Assembly: GCA_029004655.1 (NCBI GenBank)
Contig: JAQVYP010000080.1
Location: 1 to 7,861 of the forward strand
From: Oscillospiraceae bacterium
GTDB taxonomy: Bacteria; Bacillota; Clostridia; Oscillospirales; Acutalibacteraceae
Direction of reading: 5' to 3'
Length of the DNA: 7,861 bases
Part shown: positions 1 through 5,387 of the stretch, piece by piece
Numbering within the stretch: the first letter of the stretch is position 1
Layout: the number at the start of each line of letters is the position of its first letter
Made by a program: the position numbers and the translations under genes
The notes under the pieces: model-generated
Database searches by the model: none
What the model was told of the DNA's origin: nothing
Seen by the model: the letters and a program-made list of their open reading frames with translations, nothing else

Positions 1-365
1 TTGTATTCGAAAACGAGTATTCCGGCGAGTTTTTCAACTCTGCATGGCGTCGATTCAGAAAGCGCAATGCCTTTGCCACGGCAATTACACAGAATGTGGA
101 ATATTTGCTTGATTCGGTGCTGGCTTCTTCTATGCTTTCCAACTCCGAGTTTGTCATGATGCTCAATCAGGCGGCTTCCGACCGTGAAAAGCTGGCGCAG
201 CTTCTGAATATTTCGCCGGAGCAGATGAGCTATATTACCGGTGCAAAAGCGGGTTGCGGACTGCTCAAATATGGCTCGTCCCTTGTTCCGTTCGTCAATC
301 AGTTTCCCAAAAATACAAAGCTGTATAAGCTAATGTCCACCAAGCCAAATGAAAAGTTTTTCTAA
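1..365 (+). CDS. VirB4-like conjugal transfer ATPase (CD1110-like), C-terminal part
   Basis: The reading frame is open from the first bases of the window (first full codon at 3), so the gene begins upstream; about 120 residues are seen. They include FFNSAWRRFRKRN, then TAITQNVEYLL, then LSNSEFVMMLNQAASDREKL, and finish with FPKNTKLYKLMSTKP. This is the typical end of the VirB4/TraE-type ATPases of Clostridia conjugative transposons. The TQN segment corresponds to a conserved motif of the RecA-like core; the Walker A and B motifs would lie outside the window. Members of the family power type IV secretion on the cytoplasmic side of the membrane. A GTG at 96 is only an internal codon and not the start. 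The gene is followed after 94 bases by a CD1108-type gene, the usual order in these elements. Family assignment is from remembered sequence patterns, not a search. Confidence 0.88.
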   Translation, partial: VFENEYSGEFFNSAWRRFRKRNAFATAITQNVEYLLDSVLASSMLSNSEFVMMLNQAASDREKLAQLLNISPEQMSYITGAKAGCGLLKYGSSLVPFVNQFPKNTKLYKLMSTKPNEKFF

Positions 366-406
366 ATCGAAAGCATAATTACGAATAAAAATTGTCCGAG
401 GATATT

Positions 407-438
407 CCGGAGAAGGTCTTTCCTTCCCCGGTTATCTT
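407..438 (+). terminator. Hairpin between the two transfer genes, possible attenuator
   Basis: The arms 407-416 (CCGGAGAAGG) and 422-431 (CCTTCCCCGG) pair with a single A-C mismatch around a 5-base loop. A short mixed T stretch (TTATCTTTT) follows at 432-440, just before the ribosome binding site of the next gene. It may act as a weak terminator, setting the ratio of the two transfer proteins, or as an RNA processing site. The T stretch is too interrupted for a confident terminator call. Confidence 0.4.
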
Positions 439-459
439 TTGGGCGGAAAGGAGGTCTGT

Positions 460-2220
460 ATGCCGGACATTAAAAAACGTGAATCTCACAAAGGAACAAT
501 CAAAATTGTAGATAAGTCCGCCATTGCTTCCGAGCGTATGCGCGACACCTTTATTCGCACCAAAGAAAAGGCGGAGAATGGTTATTATCAGGACAGCTCC
601 CACGATACACCGGAGGAATATGCTTCCGATCAGGCAACCGACAAGGCTGAATCCGCAGCAAGATATACGATATCTGCGGCAAATCGGTTTGGAAAAAATG
701 CAACAAGAAAAACAATCCGTAGTATCAAAGAGCATCGGGCAAAAAAGGCGGCGCAAAACCCGACTTCTACGGAATTATCCATACAGCCGAATCCTGCCTG
801 TTCCACCGGCGCTCCATACACGCGCTCTGCCACATCCGCACCAAAGCAGTTAGCAGAGAAATCCGGGCAAGCGGTCAAAACGACCAATAAGACCATAAAG
901 CAGACGGCAAAAGGAACAATCAAGACCACGCAAAAATCCGTAAAAACGGCGGTCAGAACCGAAAAAGCCGCTATTAAAACGACACAGCAAACTGCAAAGG
1001 CGGCGGAGAAAACCGCAAAAGCATCGGTGAAAGCGGCACAAAAGGCGGCGCAGGCTGCCCGCGCTGCGGCAAAAGCAACTGTCGCGACCGTGAAAGCCGC
1101 CGTGAAAGCGACCATTGCGGCGGTCAAAGCAATCGTCGCCGGGACAAAGGCATTGATTGCCGCTATTGCTGCCGGAGGTTGGGTTGCCGTGGTAGTTATT
1201 ATTGTGATATGTCTGATAGCCCTTATTGTAGGCTCTTGTTTCGGTATTTTCTTCTCAAATGAAGCAACACCGGGCGGAACACCGATGACGCAGGTTGTCG
1301 CACAGCTGAATACCGAATACTACGATAAGATTGAGCAGATAAAAGCCGGAAACAACTACGATGATGTTGAAGTTATTTCCAGCGACGGCGTTCAGGCGGT
1401 CAAGTGGAATGAGGTATTAGCTGTCTATGCTGTCAAGGTTACGACAGACGGGAACGGCACAGATGTCGTTACGATTACCGATGATAAAATTGCTATTCTG
1501 CGGCAGGTGCTATGGGATATGAACAATATCACTCATTCCTCAAAAACGGTTTCCAAAGAAGTTGATGTAACAGAAACAGGCGCGGACGGCAAGGAAACGA
1601 TTGTTAAAAAGACAGTTTCTGAAAAAATACTGACGATAAATCTGACACATAAAAGCTATTCCGAAATGATAAGCGCTTACAGCTTTAATGCTGATCAGAC
1701 AGAGCAACTGCAACTCTTGATGAGCCACGAATACACGTCCATGTGGGCTGAACTTCTCGGTGGTTATTCTGCTGGAACGGATGAAATTATCCTCTCTGGA
1801 GCTGATTGGAAACCGACTGATATTTTCTCTTGGGCGCTGCCAGAAAGCTTTTCTATTTCTTCACAGTTCGGCTATCGCTCCGATCCGTTTACGGGTGAAA
1901 CAAAATTCCACGGTGGTCTTGATATTGCGGCTCCCGCGGGTACGCCGATTCTTGCGGCAGCGGACGGAACAGTCGAGGTTGCCAATGCAACGGATAACTG
2001 GGGTTACGGCTACGGGTATCATGTAAAAATACGGCATAACGACACTTACCAAACATTGTACGCGCATTGTTCGTCTATTGCAGTTGTAAACGGTCAAGAG
2101 GTCAAAAAAGGACAGGTTATTGCCTATGTGGGTACAACCGGAAATTCAACCGGAAATCATCTGCATTTTGAGGTTTACAAAGATGGAGAACGATCTAATC
2201 CTTTAAATTATTTTAAATAA
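460..2220 (+). CDS. CD1108-family mobile element protein with C-terminal M23 peptidase domain
   Basis: A 586-residue single-pass membrane protein of a conjugative element. The start is ATG 460, because AAAGGAGG at 447-454 sits 5 bases before it; a TTG at 439 overlaps that site. Residues 1-100 are polar and charged. Residues about 138-235 are a long Lys/Ala/Thr-rich stretch built of repeats such as KTTQKS and KAAQKA, probably helical and strongly basic. Residues 240-266 (GWVAVVVIIVICLIALIVGSC) form one membrane helix, giving N-in/C-out topology. Residues 270-445 form a linker domain. Residues about 460-586 are an M23 (LytM-type) zinc endopeptidase domain with H484 and D488 (HGGLD), H536 (LYAHC) and H567/H569 (HLHFEV), so all metal and catalytic residues are present. 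The expected role is local opening of peptidoglycan for the transfer channel. Relatives that I recall from C. difficile-type elements share the N-terminal and membrane parts but often end in a CHAP or NlpC/P60-like domain, so the M23 end is a domain swap. Confidence 0.88.
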   Translation: MPDIKKRESHKGTIKIVDKSAIASERMRDTFIRTKEKAENGYYQDSSHDTPEEYASDQATDKAESAARYTISAANRFGKNATRKTIRSIKEHRAKKAAQNPTSTELSIQPNPACSTGAPYTRSATSAPKQLAEKSGQAVKTTNKTIKQTAKGTIKTTQKSVKTAVRTEKAAIKTTQQTAKAAEKTAKASVKAAQKAAQAARAAAKATVATVKAAVKATIAAVKAIVAGTKALIAAIAAGGWVAVVVIIVICLIALIVGSCFGIFFSNEATPGGTPMTQVVAQLNTEYYDKIEQIKAGNNYDDVEVISSDGVQAVKWNEVLAVYAVKVTTDGNGTDVVTITDDKIAILRQVLWDMNNITHSSKTVSKEVDVTETGADGKETIVKKTVSEKILTINLTHKSYSEMISAYSFNADQTEQLQLLMSHEYTSMWAELLGGYSAGTDEIILSGADWKPTDIFSWALPESFSISSQFGYRSDPFTGETKFHGGLDIAAPAGTPILAAADGTVEVANATDNWGYGYGYHVKIRHNDTYQTLYAHCSSIAVVNGQEVKKGQVIAYVGTTGNSTGNHLHFEVYKDGERSNPLNYFK

Positions 2221-2224
2221 CCAG

Positions 2225-2258
2225 ATAGGCTCTGGTGAACATGGACATCAGAGCCTAT
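2225..2258. repeat. Inverted repeat after the transfer module
   Basis: ATAGGCTCTG at 2225-2234 is repeated as its exact complement at 2249-2258, and three more pairs (one G-T) extend the stem inward to a 7-base loop. It lies 4 bases after the stop codon of the M23 gene. An A-rich stretch rather than a T run follows on the plus strand, so it is a doubtful Rho-independent terminator. It could instead protect the 3' end of the mRNA or terminate imperfectly. Confidence 0.5.
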
Positions 2259-2339
2259 AAAATTAAAATATATTTTCAAAACATCTTAAATAATTATTCT
2301 TCAAATCAATTCAAGTCGTCGCAAACTAACACTATTAGA

Positions 2340-2368
2340 ATTATACCAACTCTGTGTGAAACTGTATA
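2340..2368 (-). promoter_or_regulatory. 29-base promoter/operator module, copy 1
   Basis: Read on the minus strand: TATACA, 9 bases, AGAGTTGG, TATAAT. This could be a -35 box, a 17-base spacer ending in the extended -10 TGG, and a perfect -10. It points left, away from the XRE gene, with no recognisable gene to drive. It may be an antisense transcript start or simply an operator for the XRE protein. Its core, TTATACCAACTCT at 2341-2353, is the exact complement of 2887-2899. Confidence 0.45.
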
Positions 2369-2385
2369 GTGCCAATTTTTTACGA

Positions 2386-2417
2386 TATACTAATACTAAA
2401 AGAGTTGAATTAACTCT
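2386..2417 (+). promoter_or_regulatory. 29-base promoter/operator module, copy 2, with AGAGTT dyad
   Basis: TATACT (2386-2391), 9 bases, AGAGTTGA and ATTAAC (2409-2414) repeat the layout of copies 1 and 3. Here AGAGTT (2401-2406) also forms an inverted repeat with AACTCT (2412-2417) around 5 bases, a good shape for a dimeric XRE operator. The dyad lies 12 bases before the ribosome binding site of the XRE gene, so binding would block that gene. The -10 is poor, and the TATACT could itself be the -10. Confidence 0.5.
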
Positions 2418-2441
2418 CAATGTGTTTAGGAGGTGTGATTT

Positions 2442-2768
2442 ATGGCAGACAAACGTATCGGACGCAGAATTCAGGCTTGCAGGGAAAAAAGAGGTTATAC
2501 TCAGGATCAATTTTCAGAGATGATTGGTGTTACACCAAACTTTTTATCTGCTATCGAACGCGGCGTAAAATATCCGAGTATGGAAAATCTCATTAAGATT
2601 ATTGAAACGCTGGATATTTCGTCAGATGAGATTTTTATTGATGTAATCAAATCTGGATATAAGATAAGGGCATCGAAAATTGCTGATGAAATGGACAACT
2701 TATCAGCTGAAGAACGATCTCGCATCTTTGCTGTTTTGGAGACACTTGTTAAAGAAGCAAAAAAGTAA
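2442..2768 (+). CDS. XRE-family transcriptional regulator
   Basis: A 108-residue DNA-binding protein. Residues about 6-63 form a Cro/C1-type helix-turn-helix (IGRRIQACREKRGYTQDQFSEMIGV, with recognition helix near TPNFLSAIERG), and the C-terminal half is a short helical tail (LSAEERSRIFAVLETLVKEA) probably used for dimerisation. The start is ATG 2442 with AGGAGGTG at 2429-2436. Genes of this size are typical repressors of mobile elements. It is monocistronic, with divergent promoter-like modules before it and a terminator after it. The same 29-base module precedes the SLOG gene downstream, suggesting that this protein represses itself and that operon; this is inferred from site position only. 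Confidence 0.9.
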   Translation: MADKRIGRRIQACREKRGYTQDQFSEMIGVTPNFLSAIERGVKYPSMENLIKIIETLDISSDEIFIDVIKSGYKIRASKIADEMDNLSAEERSRIFAVLETLVKEAKK

Positions 2769-2795
2769 AACTCATTTTAATTGAATATATGTACG

Positions 2796-2828
2796 AAAAT
2801 CTGCAATATAAGAAATTGCAGATTTTTT
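2796..2828 (+). terminator. Rho-independent terminator of the XRE gene
   Basis: A perfect 12-base stem, AAAATCTGCAAT (2796-2807) with ATTGCAGATTTT (2815-2826), a 7-base loop, and a run of six T at 2823-2828 followed by more T-rich sequence. It lies 27 bases after the stop codon of the XRE gene. Confidence 0.88.
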
Positions 2829-2853
2829 ATTTTTCTCCCACACTTCTACAACA

Positions 2854-2860
2854 TTCGACA
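2854..2860 (-). promoter_or_regulatory. Possible Spo0A box (TGTCGAA)
   Basis: TTCGACA, the complement of the 0A-box core TGTCGAA, lies 11 bases before the TATACT of promoter module copy 3. A 7-base match is expected about once by chance in a window of this length, so this rests mainly on its position. Confidence 0.22.
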
Positions 2861-2871
2861 CAACAGTGTAG

Positions 2872-2900
2872 TATACTATATCTATAAGAGTTGGTATAAC
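2872..2900 (+). promoter_or_regulatory. 29-base promoter/operator module, copy 3 (SLOG/AbrB operon promoter)
   Basis: TATACT (2872-2877), 9 bases, AGAGTTGG and TATAAC (2895-2900) form a -35-like box, a 17-base spacer with extended -10 TGG, and a -10. Transcription would start near 2907, 27 bases before the ATG at 2934. It matches copy 2 at 22 of 29 positions. Confidence 0.58.
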
Positions 2901-2933
2901 ACATATAGAATTACAAAAAAGGAAGTGATGAGC

Positions 2934-3437
2934 ATGAATAATAAAACTTGCTGTTTCTTGGGAGATTAATCAAAGAACCGACTATTTAGAAATGAAAACG
3001 GTAATCGATGCAAAATACTTAAAGAACATTTGTATAATGAAATTCTTCGCATGATAACTCAGAATAATGTGACTTATTTTATTACGGGTATGGATCAGGG
3101 AATTCAAATTTATGGTGCAGAGATTGTACAAGAACTGAAAAAACAATGGTTTCAGATTACATTAGAATGTGCAATACCATATGAAGAACAAGCCGCAAAT
3201 TGGAATGAGCCAATGCGTAACCGCTATTTTAAGATTATTAGACATTGCGATAGGGAAACACTTCTTCAAACACATTATTCGTCCGATAGCTTAAAAAAGC
3301 GCAGCAAATACATGGTCGACAATTCTGATTTTGCCATTGCTGTGTGGGACGATATAGCTTCTGACACAGGCAACGTTGTAAAATATGCCAAAGAAAAAAG
3401 TAAAGCAGTTGTAATTATCAATCCAAATGAAATATGA
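2934..3437 (+). pseudogene. SLOG/DUF1273 family (YpsA-like) protein, broken by an in-frame stop
   Basis: Translation from ATG 2934 (AAAAGGAAG before it at 2917-2924) reads MNNKTCCFLGD, stops at TAA 2967-2969, and then continues in the same frame without another stop to TGA 3435-3437. The downstream part matches the DUF1273/SLOG pattern: ITGMDQGIQIYGAEIV, LECAIPYEEQAANWNE, RNRYFKII, KRSKYMVDNSDFAIAVWD and a final KAVVIINP. The family normally begins CCFTGHRP; here that nucleotide-binding loop reads LGD-stop-S, so four of its five residues are changed. A TTG at 3030 is a conceivable restart giving 135 residues, but it has no clear ribosome binding site and the product would lack the loop. SLOG proteins are thought to bind nucleotide-derived ligands; the exact role of this one is unknown. 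The stop overlaps the 5' end of the AbrB leader, so the pair form an operon. Confidence 0.75.
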
Positions 3438-3451
3438 AGGAGAAGAGCAAA

Positions 3452-3685
3452 ATGAAACTTATTACAGAAAGAAAAATTGATGAGCTGGGACGTATTGTCC
3501 TTCCCTCAGAAATCCGGAGCAAGTTGGGTATTACCTCAAAAAGTACAATTGGAATCTTTGAAGACAATGGCAATATTGTGCTAAAAAAGACTGAACCAAG
3601 CTGTAAGCTGTGCGGATCTACGAATCAAGTCAACGAAAATTTCTCTCTCTGTGCAGAGTGCATTGCAAAGGTAAAACAAAGCTAA
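3452..3685 (+). CDS. AbrB/SpoVT-type transition regulator with zinc knuckle
   Basis: A 77-residue DNA-binding protein. Residues 3-47 are the swapped-hairpin AbrB fold (ERKIDELGRIVLPSEIRSKL, then IGIFEDNGNIVLKK). Residues 51-70 hold C51-x2-C54 and C67-x2-C70, a zinc knuckle common in the Clostridia AbrB subfamily. The start is ATG 3452, with AAGGAGAAG at 3437-3445. An in-frame ATG at 3434 overlaps the previous stop and lacks a site of its own. The ribosome binding site begins right at the stop of the SLOG gene, so translation may be coupled. AbrB proteins usually repress stationary-phase or element genes as dimers or tetramers; the target is not evident here. Confidence 0.9.
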   Translation: MKLITERKIDELGRIVLPSEIRSKLGITSKSTIGIFEDNGNIVLKKTEPSCKLCGSTNQVNENFSLCAECIAKVKQS

Positions 3686-3699
3686 AACATATACCGAGG

Positions 3700-3731
3700 A
3701 GAGCTTATTTTTTCAGATAAGCTCTTTTTTC
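3700..3731 (+). terminator. Rho-independent terminator of the AbrB operon
   Basis: AGAGCTTAT (3700-3708) pairs with ATAAGCTCT (3717-3725) around an 8-base loop, followed by a T run to 3730. It lies 15 bases after the AbrB stop codon. Confidence 0.88.
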
Positions 3732-3792
3732 TATGACTTTCGGATTTATATTTATTTAAAATGGTATTTGTTTAATTTATTTCAATATACGG

Positions 3793-3829
3793 AAAGCCGT
3801 CTGTGTTCAAAAACACAGGCGGCTTTTTT
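3793..3829 (+). terminator. Second strong terminator, abutting the left inverted repeat
   Basis: A 15-base stem with one G-T pair, AAAGCCGTCTGTGTT (3793-3807) with AACACAGGCGGCTTT (3812-3826), loop CAAA, and six T at 3824-3829. No gene lies between it and the previous terminator. Its T run ends exactly where the 19-base inverted repeat begins (3830). It would isolate the recombinase segment from transcription coming from the left. Confidence 0.88.
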
Positions 3830-3848
3830 AACCATATAGTTTTTTACT
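3830..3848 (-). repeat. Left 19-base inverted repeat flanking the recombinase (site B)
   Basis: The complement of this stretch reads AGTAAAAAACTATATGGTT and matches 5294-5312 at all 19 positions. Only the arm facing the recombinase (GTTTTTTACT on the plus strand, 3839-3848) and the centre are conserved. The outer arm continues into the T run of the terminator and does not match the outer arm of the right copy. Confidence 0.85.
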
Positions 3849-3917
3849 ATACGGTAGTTACCTTTTAAACGCCCTAATAGAGCGCATTTCTTTATTATAT
3901 GACCATAAATTTGACTG

Positions 3918-5054
3918 TTAACAGAATGCAACTAATTGTTCCATATAGCCTCTCTTTAAATCAATAGAAGGATGAACATACCTCTCAAGTGTTATTTTCA
4001 CATCCGAATGACCAAGTATCTCAGAAAGTGATTTAATGTCAAAGCCGCATTCAACAGCTCTGGTCGCAAAAGTATGTCGCAACGCATGAAAGGTGTAATC
4101 CGCAATACCACACTGCTTTATAACCGTCTTATATCTTTGGTAATAATTTCGTGGTTCGATATATTTATAATTTCCGGTAAGGATATAATCAAATTGCGAT
4201 GCACTAACCTCCTTATGATTTAAAAGTTCACGCATAATAAATGCAGGTAGCGGAATTGTTCTTATAGACGAGTCTGTTTTAGGACGGTCGATCAAAATTT
4301 TTGTTTTGGATTTTGCATTTTTATCGGTATTTTTTACTCTCTGAATTGTGTGGCAAACCGAAAGAGTACTCTTTTCAAAATTTACGTCACACCAACGCAA
4401 TGCACAAATCTCACCAATGCGCAATCCGGTGTATAGGCATATATAAATACCGAACAAGTAATTGCTCTCTGCATTTTTTGTGATAACTTCAAGCTTTTGT
4501 TGCTCCACTATAGTTAGGATTTCAATGTTTGGTTTTTCAGATTTGGGAATACTAACTGACAAAGTACCTTCGGGAAAATATTTCATCTCAACAGCATAAC
4601 GTAAAATATGCTTCAATAATACCGTCATATCTTTTACCGTTTTTGTAGATAATCCGCCTTTTCCATCAAGGCGTCCATGATTTAATTTTTCATCTACAAA
4701 TTGATCAATAAATGAATTGTCCAACTGATCAATAATTCTTTGTCCAAAGAACGGCTTAATATGTGTTTCAATCATTTCATGATAATGCGCATAGGAGGAT
4801 TCTTTCACACGGTAGCGCTGACGCTTTAAAAAGTTGTCAAGCAAATAATCAAACCGAATATTATGAGAAGACGAAATCATAGACGCTTTTCTTAATTCAT
4901 CAACTTTGTACTCTCGCTTTGCTTTTACCTCCGCATAGCTCTTTGCATAAACATATCCATAGCTCGTTTTCCCATTTTCCATTTTACCTGTTGCAAACCT
5001 GGCTTCCCAACGACCGTCTTTTCGTTTCCAAATGTTTTCGCCTCGTTTTGGCAT
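3918..5054 (-). CDS. Tyrosine recombinase/integrase
   Basis: A 378-residue phage-integrase-family enzyme that cuts and rejoins DNA through a 3'-phosphotyrosine. N-terminus MPKRGENIWKRKDGRWEAR is the AP2-like arm-binding domain found in many Clostridia recombinases, residues about 65-160 the SAM-like core-binding domain, and about 175-378 the catalytic domain. All catalytic residues are visible: R212 (TGLRIGE), K259 (RPKTDSS), H323 and R326 (HALRHTFA), H349 (LGHSD) and Y359 (ERYVHPS). The ATG at 5054 is chosen because GGAG lies 10 bases before it and the family motif starts right there; the frame remains open upstream to 5171, but that extension looks unlike the family. The gene sits alone between 19-base inverted repeats and divergent from the GGDEF gene. 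It could be the integrase of the element or a local invertase; no excisionase gene is visible beside it. Confidence 0.93.
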   Translation of the reverse strand: MPKRGENIWKRKDGRWEARFATGKMENGKTSYGYVYAKSYAEVKAKREYKVDELRKASMISSSHNIRFDYLLDNFLKRQRYRVKESSYAHYHEMIETHIKPFFGQRIIDQLDNSFIDQFVDEKLNHGRLDGKGGLSTKTVKDMTVLLKHILRYAVEMKYFPEGTLSVSIPKSEKPNIEILTIVEQQKLEVITKNAESNYLFGIYICLYTGLRIGEICALRWCDVNFEKSTLSVCHTIQRVKNTDKNAKSKTKILIDRPKTDSSIRTIPLPAFIMRELLNHKEVSASQFDYILTGNYKYIEPRNYYQRYKTVIKQCGIADYTFHALRHTFATRAVECGFDIKSLSEILGHSDVKITLERYVHPSIDLKRGYMEQLVAFC

Positions 5055-5172
5055 AACAATAACACTCCTTTTCATTAATTTGTATATTGTCAGAGTATTG
5101 GTACGGAATAGTGACCGCATTTTTGACTGGAATCGCTTGCCTTTTGTAGCGTTTTTCCTCCGACAACACACA

Positions 5173-5178
5173 ATTATA
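5173..5178 (-). promoter_or_regulatory. Candidate -10 box for the recombinase gene
   Basis: On the minus strand this reads TATAAT, about 120 bases before the recombinase ATG. No convincing -35 is found at 16-18 bases, so the promoter may be weak or need an activator. Confidence 0.3.
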
Positions 5179-5210
5179 GTTAAACTTTTTTTGAATTCTG
5201 TAGCATATCA

Positions 5211-5239
5211 TTGATTTTTCGACAAAATAATGCTATACT
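5211..5239 (+). promoter_or_regulatory. Promoter pointing at the XRE-PAS-GGDEF gene
   Basis: TTGATT (5211-5216), a 17-base spacer and TATACT (5234-5239), with TGC just before the -10 as in extended -10 promoters. The transcript would start near 5246, run through the right inverted repeat and leave a leader of about 140 bases before the ATG at 5388. TTCGACA, a possible Spo0A box on the minus strand, lies in the spacer at 5218-5224. Confidence 0.68.
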
Positions 5240-5293
5240 GATATCAAAATTAATGACTTTTATATTGTAGCGATAAGTTTTGCGCTATCACAA

Positions 5294-5319
5294 AGTAAAA
5301 AACTATATGGTTTTTTACT
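5294..5319. repeat. Right inverted repeat within a 26-base palindrome (site A, putative recombinase core site)
   Basis: AGTAAAAAAC (5294-5303) and its exact complement GTTTTTTACT (5310-5319) surround the asymmetric centre TATATG. Two inverted arms around a 6-base centre is the usual form of a tyrosine recombinase crossover site. Positions 5294-5312 are the perfect 19-base inverted copy of 3830-3848, including the whole centre. Confidence 0.75.
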
Positions 5320-5368
5320 GCTTGTCATAATTATTGTACCCAAAAATATTGAAATCATGATGACAGGC
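5320..5368 (+). promoter_or_regulatory. Leader hairpin before the GGDEF gene
   Basis: GCTTGTCAT (5320-5328) pairs with ATGACAGGC (5360-5368), with one G-T pair, around a 31-base loop. It ends 8 bases before the ribosome binding site. It may be an mRNA structure or an operator for the XRE domain. It does not resemble the known cyclic-di-GMP riboswitch core. Confidence 0.3.
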
Positions 5369-5387
5369 AGAGAAACGGAGAAATTAA

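Larger units (their letters stand above)
3830..5312. other. Putative invertible segment carrying its own recombinase and an outward promoter
   Basis: Two perfect 19-base copies in inverted orientation enclose about 1.45 kb. The segment holds a tyrosine recombinase gene on the minus strand and, next to the right copy, a promoter pointing right at the XRE-PAS-GGDEF gene. Recombination between inverted sites would flip the segment and turn that promoter away. In the flipped state the recombinase gene would point at the GGDEF gene. Inversion is inferred from layout; alternatives are remains of an integrated element's attachment site, or arm-type binding sites of the integrase. Confidence 0.5.
5055..5387. 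other. Regulatory region between recombinase and GGDEF gene
   Basis: A 333-base, very A+T-rich stretch with no coding region I can support. It contains a divergent promoter pair (a weak one for the recombinase, a good one for the GGDEF gene), a possible Spo0A box, a small hairpin (TAGCG 5268-5272 with CGCTA 5283-5287), the right inverted repeat with its palindrome, and a leader hairpin before the GGDEF ribosome binding site. Confidence 0.7.

Noticed and set aside
630..1127. Long minus-strand open frame opposite the Lys/Ala-rich region
   Set aside because: It is the low-complexity mirror of the repeat-rich coding strand, with no ribosome binding site or recognisable domain.
4330..4338. TTTTTTACT inside the recombinase gene as a third recombination site
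   Set aside because: Only nine A/T-rich bases match, with neither the centre nor a second arm, so chance is likely.
5055..5171. N-terminal extension of the recombinase frame
   Set aside because: The extension does not look like the family, while ATG 5054 begins the typical MPKRGENIW motif and has GGAG upstream.
5320..5387. Cyclic-di-GMP riboswitch in the leader of the GGDEF gene
   Set aside because: The conserved class I core and GNRA tetraloop/receptor features are not seen; only a simple stem-loop is visible.
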